From HyVt-477 sp965224605 (GTDB lineage Bacteria; Pseudomonadota; Gammaproteobacteria; Thiotrichales; Thiotrichaceae), in the NCBI GenBank assembly GCA_965224605.1, contig CBDCZP010000005.1:186001-250000 (forward strand): a DNA stretch of 64,000 nt. Direction: 5' to 3'. A model generated the notes under the pieces. That model ran no database searches. It worked only from the letters and a program-made list of their open reading frames with translations, and was not told where the DNA came from. Both the position numbers and the translations under genes were made by a program. Positions 1 to 7,733 of this stretch are shown here, in pieces; the stretch's first letter is position 1, and each line of letters starts with the position of its first letter.

Positions 1-785
1 CATTGATCAGCAAAATGCACTTTTCCACGATTACATAACCATTGTTGTAATTCTTCGGTATCTTTAGGCGGATTGAGATCAAGGACAACACAACGACGTA
101 CAAAAGCTGCGGGTAGTTCACGTTCATCATTGGTAGTGATTATTACCAGAGGCGGGTTTTGTTCTTGCATACATATAGCATCATCCTGCCAAGGTACGGT
201 AAATGCACCATTACCCAAGGTTTCTAAAAGGTCGTTAGGTAAGTCAGTTTCAGCTTTATCAATCTCATCAATCAAAATAACAGCGCCTTCACGGGGTTGC
301 CATTCTTTTTCCTCACCCTTGCCATTTTTGAGTGTGGGCTTTTTTTTTGGTTTACCTTTATGCCCTTCCGTCTCATAAATTTTCGCCGCTTTTCGCCAGT
401 TAAATACCCACCACAAGACACCAGGGGTCAGATATTTAAGTGGTTCAAGGTAGGATTTTGCTTTTTCTTCATTAGCATCTTTAATAAAAATATTAGCTGC
501 CTGAGCATCTGCCAGCCTTGCAACTGCATCAAAACGGTAATGTAAATCCTGGCTTTCACTTCTGGAATTAACCACCTCAGATACAAATAAGCGACCCCAA
601 ACATGTGCAACCGCTCGAGCTAACTGGCTTTTACCTGAACCGGGCTCACCCCGAACCAACAAGGGACGACCCGCATAATAGGCTGTTTCAATGGCATTGA
701 TGTCGTACTGTTCAAATTGATGCTGAGTTTCAGACCATGTGCCCGTTTCAGGTAGTGTGATAGGAGTTGTGGGAATTCTTTTCAT
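1..785 (-). CDS. MoxR-like AAA+ ATPase, partial (runs off window start)
   Basis: My own reverse-strand translation from the ATG at 783-785 stays open to the window edge, giving about 261 residues without a stop. It reads as a MoxR/dynein-type AAA+ ATPase: Walker A GEPGSGKS near residue 47, Walker B VILIDEIDKAE near 170, sensor 1 in ITTNDERELP, and an arginine-finger-like AAFVRRC just after. About 80 residues, including a basic Lys-rich loop, separate Walker A region from Walker B. It follows the TIR gene by 9 bp on the same strand, so co-transcription is very likely. MoxR ATPases of this kind often pair with vWA proteins and act as chaperone-like or switch modules in predicted conflict systems. 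Its partner genes, if any, would lie beyond the window. Function is inferred from motifs and context only. Confidence 0.85.
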   Translation of the reverse strand, partial: MKRIPTTPITLPETGTWSETQHQFEQYDINAIETAYYAGRPLLVRGEPGSGKSQLARAVAHVWGRLFVSEVVNSRSESQDLHYRFDAVARLADAQAANIFIKDANEEKAKSYLEPLKYLTPGVLWWVFNWRKAAKIYETEGHKGKPKKKPTLKNGKGEEKEWQPREGAVILIDEIDKAETDLPNDLLETLGNGAFTVPWQDDAICMQEQNPPLVIITTNDERELPAAFVRRCVVLDLNPPKDTEELQQWLCNRGKVHFADQ

Positions 786-794
786 GCCTAGTCT

Positions 795-2207
795 CTATAA
801 GTTGACCAAAAATCGTTGATAAGCCATTCGTAATCGTGCATCTTTCTCGATAACTAATTCAGCTTTACTTGCCGATACTAATTTAATAATAATCAATGCT
901 GGAAGTTTGCTTCGCAATTCATGTAAAAGTACAGGGTCATCCAGATAGCTATAGCTTTCATTATCGGGTAGTAACAGAAAATAATGTTCATTAGTTGTCA
1001 GTAATTGCTCGTTAAAAGCTTCTATTTCATCATCTGGTATTTCACTACTGCTGGCATGTTCATCCAATGCCTTGAAAGGGTGGACAGCATCAGGAAAAAC
1101 ATGATTATAGATGTGTGCAATAAGACCCCGTACCATTTTACTTTTTTTATCACTCCATGAGAGTTGTTTTGCAGGTACTTTAACCTTGCCGTGACTTTCT
1201 ACTTGAGGGTTTGTCCGTTTTGCATGATAGTGTTGATAAGTCTGGTGTACCACTGCACTTGCTGCAGAGCCAGCAAGTTCACTTGTTGCAGGGATTTCCA
1301 ATATGGTTCTATTTTTGTTTCGTTCTTGCTTTACCCAATCTAGATTAACAACAAAATAGATGAGCAAACTGGCGAGTTCTGCTAGTGCTTCACGAATTTC
1401 ATTTGCATAGTCTTGATGTGACCTTAATTTGTTAACTACATTTGTAAGCGGTCCATTAAGAAATTTAATTAAACTGGAGCTATCCTCAGTGCAAAGTTTT
1501 TCTACGACTATTGAATCATGTTCTAGCGTACAATCAAAAGCTTCTTTCAATGCATGATTGATTGGAGGATTATTAACAATTAACTGTATTTTTACTCTGA
1601 CTTCTTGCAAAAAATCTGAATCATCTACATATTCTCGTTCAGATACTTCAAGCTCTTTATCTCCGCTGTCTAGCCAGTCGAGTAGGTCGATGTATCGGGA
1701 TTGCACAAGTTGACGGGGAGTGAGTGCTTCTGTTGTTTCAAAGTTCTTAAAAATTGCTTCAAGCGCTTCCCATATTTCTTTAATCCGTTCAGGAGTGCCG
1801 TATTTGCTTAATTCTTCAGGTCTCTCAGCATCACCTAGGTCAAGTAATTTCTGCCAATAGTCACGAATATGTTTCTTGTTATTCTCATTAGCCAATTTAT
1901 AATCATTTTCTCTTATTATAAAAACACGAGATTTAAGGTCACCTCCATGCTGGACGATTCTGGTCAGTTCATACATGCACCAGAATGATTCAAAATATTC
2001 TTTTGAAAAAATAGCAATAATATTATTTGCTGATCCGATTTCATGGATAAAATCCATAAAGTCGTCGCCAGGCTTTACTGCATCTTTATCAACCTTGAAG
2101 GGTATATCCTTCAATTTATCCTGAAGATTTATGAGCGTATTGTTGCCACGTTCTTTTTCCTTGTGGTAAGACACATAAACCATTGGTTTGTGATCATCCC
2201 CTGCCAT
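795..2207 (-). CDS. TIR-domain protein with uncharacterised C-terminal half
   Basis: About 470 residues. Residues 8-130 form a TIR domain: the opening strand MVYVSYHKEKE, a middle IIAIFSKEYFES strand, and FWCMYELTRI, whose Glu matches the catalytic Glu of NAD-cleaving TIR domains. The rest (about 190-470) is helical and I recognise no family in it. I chose the ATG at 2207, not the longer frame from 2252, because AAGGGGG sits 6 bases before it and the longer form would overlap the upstream stop. It lies between a small membrane protein gene (22 bp upstream) and a MoxR ATPase gene (9 bp downstream), suggesting one operon. Likely role: NAD-degrading or signal-producing effector of a defence or stress cassette. 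This is inference; NADase activity is not shown by sequence alone. Confidence 0.8.
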   Translation of the reverse strand: MAGDDHKPMVYVSYHKEKERGNNTLINLQDKLKDIPFKVDKDAVKPGDDFMDFIHEIGSANNIIAIFSKEYFESFWCMYELTRIVQHGGDLKSRVFIIRENDYKLANENNKKHIRDYWQKLLDLGDAERPEELSKYGTPERIKEIWEALEAIFKNFETTEALTPRQLVQSRYIDLLDWLDSGDKELEVSEREYVDDSDFLQEVRVKIQLIVNNPPINHALKEAFDCTLEHDSIVVEKLCTEDSSSLIKFLNGPLTNVVNKLRSHQDYANEIREALAELASLLIYFVVNLDWVKQERNKNRTILEIPATSELAGSAASAVVHQTYQHYHAKRTNPQVESHGKVKVPAKQLSWSDKKSKMVRGLIAHIYNHVFPDAVHPFKALDEHASSSEIPDDEIEAFNEQLLTTNEHYFLLLPDNESYSYLDDPVLLHELRSKLPALIIIKLVSASKAELVIEKDARLRMAYQRFLVNL

Positions 2208-2229
2208 TATTGCCCCCTTGTTATCAACA

Positions 2230-2703
2230 CTACCAAAACCAAACCCCGCCATTAACTGATATATATTTTGCGATTCCTAACAGTGCTAATAGCCCAAGGT
2301 AAAACGGATAGGTCGCTGGCGACCAGAAAGCTGACCACATGGCGATGGGTAGTGTTCCCCGTTCGGGTTTTACACGAAACAGATCATTAACAGTCACCTG
2401 ATTATTCTGCAATTTGTCGAGGAATGTATTATTGGCATCAACGAATTTACGTTCCATTGCCAGATAGTAGGCATCCAGAAAAGCGAATAAGACCAGCGGG
2501 AAAATGGCCAGCACTGCAAAATCAACTTTTCCTTTTTCGGCAACTAATGCGAAAATGGCAGAGATGAGTACAACACACCATTGTTTGGATGCTGCGCTAT
2601 TTTTTGCCATTCGCCCGATAATGCCTTGGTACATTTTGATGTGTTCATGGACGGCTAGGGATTCGTGATTGATCACTGCCGTTGTTTGGGTGTTTTCTGA
2701 CAT
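2230..2703 (-). CDS. Small membrane protein of the TIR/MoxR cassette (SLATT-like)
   Basis: 157 residues. A soluble N-terminal helix (about 15-40) is followed by two closely spaced hydrophobic helices (about 42-75, CVVLISAIFALVA and FAVLAIFPLVLFAFLDAYYL), then a loop and a third hydrophobic segment near the C-terminus (FYLGLLALLGIAKYI). Start taken at the ATG at 2703 because GGGGGAAG precedes it by a few bases; the frame also opens at 2739. The helix-plus-paired-TM layout resembles SLATT-type putative pore proteins found with nucleotide-signal conflict systems, but I cannot confirm the family. First gene of a tight minus-strand operon with TIR and MoxR genes. A role as membrane anchor or pore-forming effector is inference. 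Confidence 0.65.
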   Translation of the reverse strand: MSENTQTTAVINHESLAVHEHIKMYQGIIGRMAKNSAASKQWCVVLISAIFALVAEKGKVDFAVLAIFPLVLFAFLDAYYLAMERKFVDANNTFLDKLQNNQVTVNDLFRVKPERGTLPIAMWSAFWSPATYPFYLGLLALLGIAKYISVNGGVWFW

Positions 2704-2799
2704 TGCTTCCCCCGAAATGAATATTTTCAAGCTTGACAAAATATTAACATGTTTATGTCAATATATGTCTGATTTATAATCATCTTTTATATACTTGTT

Positions 2800-2854
2800 C
2801 CTGATTACCCATTTGTCTAAGCTTAATCTAATGTAAGTGCCGATTTGCCGACCC
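2800..2854 (+). repeat. Dispersed repeat, copy 1
   Basis: A 55-bp stretch beginning CCTGATTACCCATTTGTCTA and ending CCGACCC is nearly identical to 10178-10233. Its first 25 bases or so also recur at 12143-12166. It lies about 90 bp before the first IDH gene. No coding function is seen. It may be a decayed mobile element end or a regulatory site shared by these loci; the sequence does not decide. Confidence 0.7.
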
Positions 2855-2946
2855 GCCATGGCAGCTCCAGCAGAAGGCAGTCATAAAGCACACGTCATCG
2901 CACAAACACTTGTAATCAGAACTGCATTGGGGTTATAACACCAAAC

Positions 2947-5184
2947 ATGACTAAAAAAAACCAAACGATCACCTACACCTTAACCGATGAATCGCCTCTC
3001 TTAGCGACTTGCTCTCTTCTTCCTGTTTTGAGAACTTTTTTCTCAGCCGCAGATATTACTCTGGATAAAAAAGACATCTCGTTACCTGCAAGGATACTTG
3101 CTGAATTCTCTGACTTTTTGACAGAAGATCAAAAAAAACCAGATGCACTTTCTGAGCTATCTCTATTGGTTCATGAAGCTGATAGCAACCTCATTAAACT
3201 ACCCAATATCAGTGCTTCGATTCCTCAATTAATTGCCGCCATCACAGAGTTGAAAGATTTAGGCTTTGATATTCCTGACTACCCGGAAGCACCTGAAACT
3301 GATGAAGCTAAGCTATTACAAGAGCGCTATTCAAAAATAATAGGAAGTGCTGTAAATCCCGTCTTACGCCAAGGTAATTCTGATCGTCGCGTACCTCGTG
3401 CAGTGAAGAAATATGCTCAAGAGAATCCTCACTACATGAAAGCTTGGAGTCCAGCTTCACGCACTCATGTCGCTCATATGCGCAAAGGGGATTTTTATTC
3501 TAGCGAAAAATCTATCACTTTAGATGAACCTTGCAATGTCTCCATAGAGCTCGTTACAGCAAATCAACAACGGGTTTTAAAAGAAAACATTCCCCTGTTA
3601 AAAGGCGAAGTGATTGACGGCATGTTCATGAGTAAAAAGGCATTAGTGCGATTTCTTAAAGATGAATTAAAAGATGCCAAGAAAACAGATGTGATGTTTT
3701 CCTTTCATGTGAAAGCCACCATGATGAAAATTTCTCACCCTATTGTATTTGGACATGCGGTTAAAGTTTTCTATAAAGATTTGTTCAAACGACATGGAGA
3801 GTTATTCGATAAGCTTGGCGTAAATCCTAATAATGGCATCAGCAGTGTTTATGAAAAAATTGCTCCACTGCCTCGTTCCAAACGCAAAGAAATAGAATTC
3901 GATATTATTTCTTGCTACGAAAAACGTGCTGTATTAGCCATGGTTGATCCGACCGAAAGAATAACCAACCTACATTCTCCCAATGACGTTATCGTTGACG
4001 CATCCATGCCAGCTATGATCCGTAATGGCGGTAAGATGCGCTCACCCACAGGCAAACTTAGAGACAATAAAGCCGTCATGCCGGAAAGCACCTATGCACG
4101 AATTTATCAGGAAATGATTAATTTTTGTAAAACCAATGGTCAGTTTGATCCTGTCACCATGGGTACCGTACCTAATATTGGTTTAATGGCAGAAAAAGCA
4201 GAAGAATACGGTTCACATGATAAAACTTATGAAATATCTGAGGAGGGTATCGTTCGAGTGATTGACAATGAAGGTCATATTTTACTCGAACATACCGTTG
4301 AAAAAGGCGACATATGGAGAATGTGCCAAACCAAAGATGAAGCCATTCATGACTGGGTAAAACTAGCCGTGAGAAGAGCACGTGAAACTGGCATGCCTAC
4401 CATCTTCTGGTTAAGTGAATTCCGTCCTCATGAAAACGAATTAATCAAAAAAGTTAAGAGGTATCTAGCAGAATTAGACCTCACTGACACCGATATTCAA
4501 TTCATGTCACCTTTGCGTGCCATGCGTTTTTCATTAGAGCGTGCGATGCGAGGACTTGACACGCAATCTGTAACAGGGAATGTATTGCGCGATTACCTAA
4601 CGGATCTCTTCCCCATCATGGAAGTGGGAACGAGTGCAAAGATGCTTTCCATTGTTCCCATGATATCCCTTGGGTGCATGTTTGAAACAGGCGCAGGTGG
4701 AACAGCGCCTGTTCTCGTCAAACAACTCCAGCAAGAGAATCATTTGTGTTGGGATTCACTAGGTGAATTTTTAGCGGTGACGGCTTCATTAGAGGAGCTT
4801 TATAAGAAAACAGGCAATACCAAAGCAAAGCTATTAGCCGATGCCCTTGATGCCGCCACATCAACCTTACTTAGCAATAATAAATCCCCCTCACCTATGA
4901 CAGGAGAAATGGACACAAGAACCAGTCATTTCTACCTTGCTCTCTATTGGGCACAAGCAATGGCAGAGCAAACAGAAGACACACAAATGGCTACTCACTT
5001 CTCTACACTTGCGAAAATACTTAGTGAGAATGAGCAAAAAATTAATGATGAATTTAGTAAGTCCTACCACAACCCTGTCGATATGGGCGGTTACTATTTA
5101 GGGGATAGCGAAAAGATTAAAAAATTAATGAGACCGAGTGAAACTTTTAATACCGCGATAAAGGCAGCACGAACTTCTCACTAA
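2947..5184 (+). CDS. Monomeric isocitrate dehydrogenase paralogue with altered cofactor site
   Basis: 745 residues, the usual length of the monomeric (IDH-II) family, which oxidatively decarboxylates isocitrate to 2-oxoglutarate. Family motifs are present: KLPNISASIPQL near residue 85, LRQGNSDRR near 140, VTGNVLRDYLTDLFP near 545, ETGAGG near 580. At the coenzyme site, however, the usual APKHV followed by YLRW reads APVLV and HLCW: positions 589, 590 and 601 are Val, Leu and Cys instead of Lys, His and Arg. In the Azotobacter-type enzyme these basic residues bind the NADP 2'-phosphate (from memory of the family). The second copy in this window (12170-14404) keeps all three. I infer NAD use or changed function. 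The ATG at 2947 has no strong Shine-Dalgarno. Stands alone, convergent with mqo. Confidence 0.9.
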   Translation: MTKKNQTITYTLTDESPLLATCSLLPVLRTFFSAADITLDKKDISLPARILAEFSDFLTEDQKKPDALSELSLLVHEADSNLIKLPNISASIPQLIAAITELKDLGFDIPDYPEAPETDEAKLLQERYSKIIGSAVNPVLRQGNSDRRVPRAVKKYAQENPHYMKAWSPASRTHVAHMRKGDFYSSEKSITLDEPCNVSIELVTANQQRVLKENIPLLKGEVIDGMFMSKKALVRFLKDELKDAKKTDVMFSFHVKATMMKISHPIVFGHAVKVFYKDLFKRHGELFDKLGVNPNNGISSVYEKIAPLPRSKRKEIEFDIISCYEKRAVLAMVDPTERITNLHSPNDVIVDASMPAMIRNGGKMRSPTGKLRDNKAVMPESTYARIYQEMINFCKTNGQFDPVTMGTVPNIGLMAEKAEEYGSHDKTYEISEEGIVRVIDNEGHILLEHTVEKGDIWRMCQTKDEAIHDWVKLAVRRARETGMPTIFWLSEFRPHENELIKKVKRYLAELDLTDTDIQFMSPLRAMRFSLERAMRGLDTQSVTGNVLRDYLTDLFPIMEVGTSAKMLSIVPMISLGCMFETGAGGTAPVLVKQLQQENHLCWDSLGEFLAVTASLEELYKKTGNTKAKLLADALDAATSTLLSNNKSPSPMTGEMDTRTSHFYLALYWAQAMAEQTEDTQMATHFSTLAKILSENEQKINDEFSKSYHNPVDMGGYYLGDSEKIKKLMRPSETFNTAIKAARTSH

Positions 5185-5226
5185 GACTCAGGGACTGTGT
5201 AATACGGGAGGTTGATTATTGCTCAG

Positions 5227-6831
5227 TCACTTAATAGATTCAGACCCAAATGCTAACCTCGTATCCACACTATCAGATACCATTACTTCATCAACATGCG
5301 CATGAATATCTGAAACCCCTTCTTCTCTATCAAGTTTCAACGTAGATAAGGTATCTTCACGAATAGACATAAATAAATCCTTATGACTTACTATTGAGAT
5401 GCCATAAGAAGGAATAATCTCCCTGACTTTAGCCTGCCAGGCTTCTGTTTCCAATTGCTCAGCAAAGCATGTTTCAATGACTTCTAAGATGATGGGAACT
5501 AGCACCGATGCACCGGGAGATGCACCTAATAGCGACGATAAAGTGCCATCAGCCGTACTAATCACTTCAGTACCAAACTCAATTTTACCTCCTGTCTCTG
5601 GGCATTTTTTTATGATTTGTACTCTTTGCCCCGCTATCGCCAGTGTCCAATCTTTATCTTTTGCCTCGGGATAATATTCACGCAATGCAGCCATACGAGC
5701 ACTTTGATTTTGTAATACTTCCTTAACCAAATACTTAATCAGATCAAAGTTTCTGAAAGCCACATTAATCATGGGCCAAATATTATTGGGTTTGATTGAG
5801 GTGAATAAATCCCAGACCGACCCATTTCTCAAAAATTTAGTTGTAAACCCGGCAAATGGTCCAAATAACAGCGCTCTTTCATCATCAATAATGCGAGTAT
5901 CTAAATGGGGAACTGACATGGGAGGTGAGTTTACGGAAGCTTTTCCATAGACTTTAGCTTGATGTTGCTCAACGATTTCTGGATTTTTACAAACTAGCCA
6001 CTGACCGCTAACAGGAAAACCACCATAACCCTTAGCTTCAGGAATACCTGCTTTTTGTAACAAGGGAAGCGTCGCACCGCCTGCACCAACAAAAACAAAC
6101 CCAGCTTCTATAATACGCCTTGTAGCATTACTTTCATCTTTGATGGTTACAGACCAACGCTTATCCGAGCTTTGTTTTAAGCCTTTAACTGAATGACTCA
6201 ACAATAATTCAAAATCATCGAATGATTGCAGATGGCTCTGCATACCACGACTCACCGCTGCAAAATTAACGTCGGTACCATGAGATACGCGTGTTGCAGC
6301 CATTTTCTGACTGGGGTCTCGACCTTCCATAATCAGCGGCAACCATTCACGCAAAACTTCTGGATCATCAGTAAACTCCATGGGTGCAAACATAGGATGA
6401 TCAATGAGTGCTTCACGACGCTTACGAAGAAACTCAACATTAGCTTCTCCCCAGACAAAGCTCACATGCGGAACCGGATTAATAAATTTTTCAGGTGAAG
6501 GTAATGCTCCCGACTTAACCAAATGAGACCAGTATTGCAGGCTAACCTCATAACGAGCATTGATACCAAAGGCTTTATGGATATCAATACTGCCATCTTC
6601 TTTTTCTGGCGTATAATTTAGTTCACAATACGCTGCATGCCCTGTGCCCGCATTATTCCAGCCATCACTACTCTCTTGAAGCGGTTTATCTAAACGCTCC
6701 ACCATGACAACGGATAAAGTAGGGTCTAGCTGTTTCAGCATAGAACCCAGCGTAGTGCTTACCGCTCCTGCACCTATTAATAATATATCTGTTTTTGTTG
6801 TGTTTGTTTCGACAGCCTTTTCGACACTCAT
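5227..6831 (-). CDS. mqo: Malate:quinone oxidoreductase
   Basis: 534 residues. FAD-dependent, membrane-associated oxidation of malate to oxaloacetate with electron transfer to quinone, a TCA-cycle step replacing or supplementing NAD malate dehydrogenase. The N-terminal dinucleotide-binding segment ILLIGAGAVSTTLG, then VMVERLD and the family signature WNNAGTGHAAYCELNYTPE (residues about 58-77) are clear. Further signatures are FVFVGAGGATLPLLQKAGIPE near 245 and the C-terminal LLGASPGAS. Length matches the family (about 490-550). It has an N-terminal extension of a dozen residues rich in Thr before the FAD fold. Convergent with the IDH gene upstream in the window (42-bp gap) and divergent from the MoeB-like gene. 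Ribosome site before the ATG at 6831 is weak. Confidence 0.95.
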   Translation of the reverse strand: MSVEKAVETNTTKTDILLIGAGAVSTTLGSMLKQLDPTLSVVMVERLDKPLQESSDGWNNAGTGHAAYCELNYTPEKEDGSIDIHKAFGINARYEVSLQYWSHLVKSGALPSPEKFINPVPHVSFVWGEANVEFLRKRREALIDHPMFAPMEFTDDPEVLREWLPLIMEGRDPSQKMAATRVSHGTDVNFAAVSRGMQSHLQSFDDFELLLSHSVKGLKQSSDKRWSVTIKDESNATRRIIEAGFVFVGAGGATLPLLQKAGIPEAKGYGGFPVSGQWLVCKNPEIVEQHQAKVYGKASVNSPPMSVPHLDTRIIDDERALLFGPFAGFTTKFLRNGSVWDLFTSIKPNNIWPMINVAFRNFDLIKYLVKEVLQNQSARMAALREYYPEAKDKDWTLAIAGQRVQIIKKCPETGGKIEFGTEVISTADGTLSSLLGASPGASVLVPIILEVIETCFAEQLETEAWQAKVREIIPSYGISIVSHKDLFMSIREDTLSTLKLDREEGVSDIHAHVDEVMVSDSVDTRLAFGSESIK

Positions 6832-6921
6832 TGCAATTATTATCCAGTTTTGTATTGAGTCATTGGTATTCTCTTTGATAGTAAAACACGAGGATTGTTA
6901 GCTTAGTATAGAATAACTACT

Positions 6922-7662
6922 ATGACCCCCGAACAAAGATCACGTTACGACCGTCAAATAAAACTTCCTGCTATTGGTGAGGAAGGGCAACAATGCCTCC
7001 TTGATTCACGTGTTTTGATCATTGGCATGGGAGGGCTTGGCTCACCCGTTGCCTTATATCTGGCGGCTGCGGGTATTGGACATCTCGTTTTAAGTGACTA
7101 CGATGTAGTGGAAGAATCCAACTTACAACGTCAGGTCATTCATACTCAAGCTAGTATTAATAGCTTAAAGGTTGATTCTGCAAAAGAGCGACTATTGGCT
7201 ATTAACCCGGATATTAAAATCACTCCCTTGGGCTATGAGCTGGGTCAAGAAGAGTTGTATACAGAAGTTGAGCTAGCCGATGCTGTGATCGATTGCACGG
7301 ATAACTTTCCAAGCCGTTTCGCTTTAAATAAAATAACCGTACGATTAAAAACCCCATTGATCTCAGGTGCAGCTATTCGCCAAGACGGTCAAGTAGCTAC
7401 CTTCGACTCACGAGATAGTAAGAACCCTTGTTATCAATGCTTATACAGTGATACCAGCTTAGAAGGAATGACCTGTGCTTTGGAAGGTGTGGTTGCACCC
7501 GTTGTAGGCATTATTGGCACCATGCAAGCACAAGAAACCATCAATGTGCTACTAGGTCGTTCCGCATTAACGGGAAAGCTTATGTTATTGGATGCACAGT
7601 CATTAGAGTGGCAACGCATACAGCTGCCCAAGAATCCAAGCTGTCCTATTTGTAATGCCTAA
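6922..7662 (+). CDS. moeB: MoeB/ThiF-family E1-like adenylyltransferase
   Basis: 246 residues. ATP-dependent adenylation of the C-terminal Gly-Gly of a ubiquitin-fold sulfur carrier (MoaD or ThiS). Visible: RYDRQIKLPAIGEEGQ N-terminus typical of MoeB, nucleotide-binding GMGGLGSP (residues 35-42), the NLQRQ arginine motif, Lys in LKVDSAKERL, the catalytic-region DCTDNF, and two zinc-binding Cys pairs, CYQC near 171 and CPIC at the C-terminus. No rhodanese domain is present, unlike the longer MoeZ forms. A MoaD with the expected Gly-Gly tail is encoded 7.5 kb away, which supports MoeB, though ThiF function cannot be excluded. Divergent from mqo. Confidence 0.88.
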   Translation: MTPEQRSRYDRQIKLPAIGEEGQQCLLDSRVLIIGMGGLGSPVALYLAAAGIGHLVLSDYDVVEESNLQRQVIHTQASINSLKVDSAKERLLAINPDIKITPLGYELGQEELYTEVELADAVIDCTDNFPSRFALNKITVRLKTPLISGAAIRQDGQVATFDSRDSKNPCYQCLYSDTSLEGMTCALEGVVAPVVGIIGTMQAQETINVLLGRSALTGKLMLLDAQSLEWQRIQLPKNPSCPICNA

Positions 7663-7733
7663 CCGCAATACCAATGACCATGCCTAATGGATCACACTCA
7701 TAACAGTGAGGTGATCTATTAACATAAGCTTAT

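Noticed and set aside
73..610. Three small frames at the window start
   Set aside because: All lie opposite or out of frame to the MoxR ATPase, which reads cleanly to the window edge.
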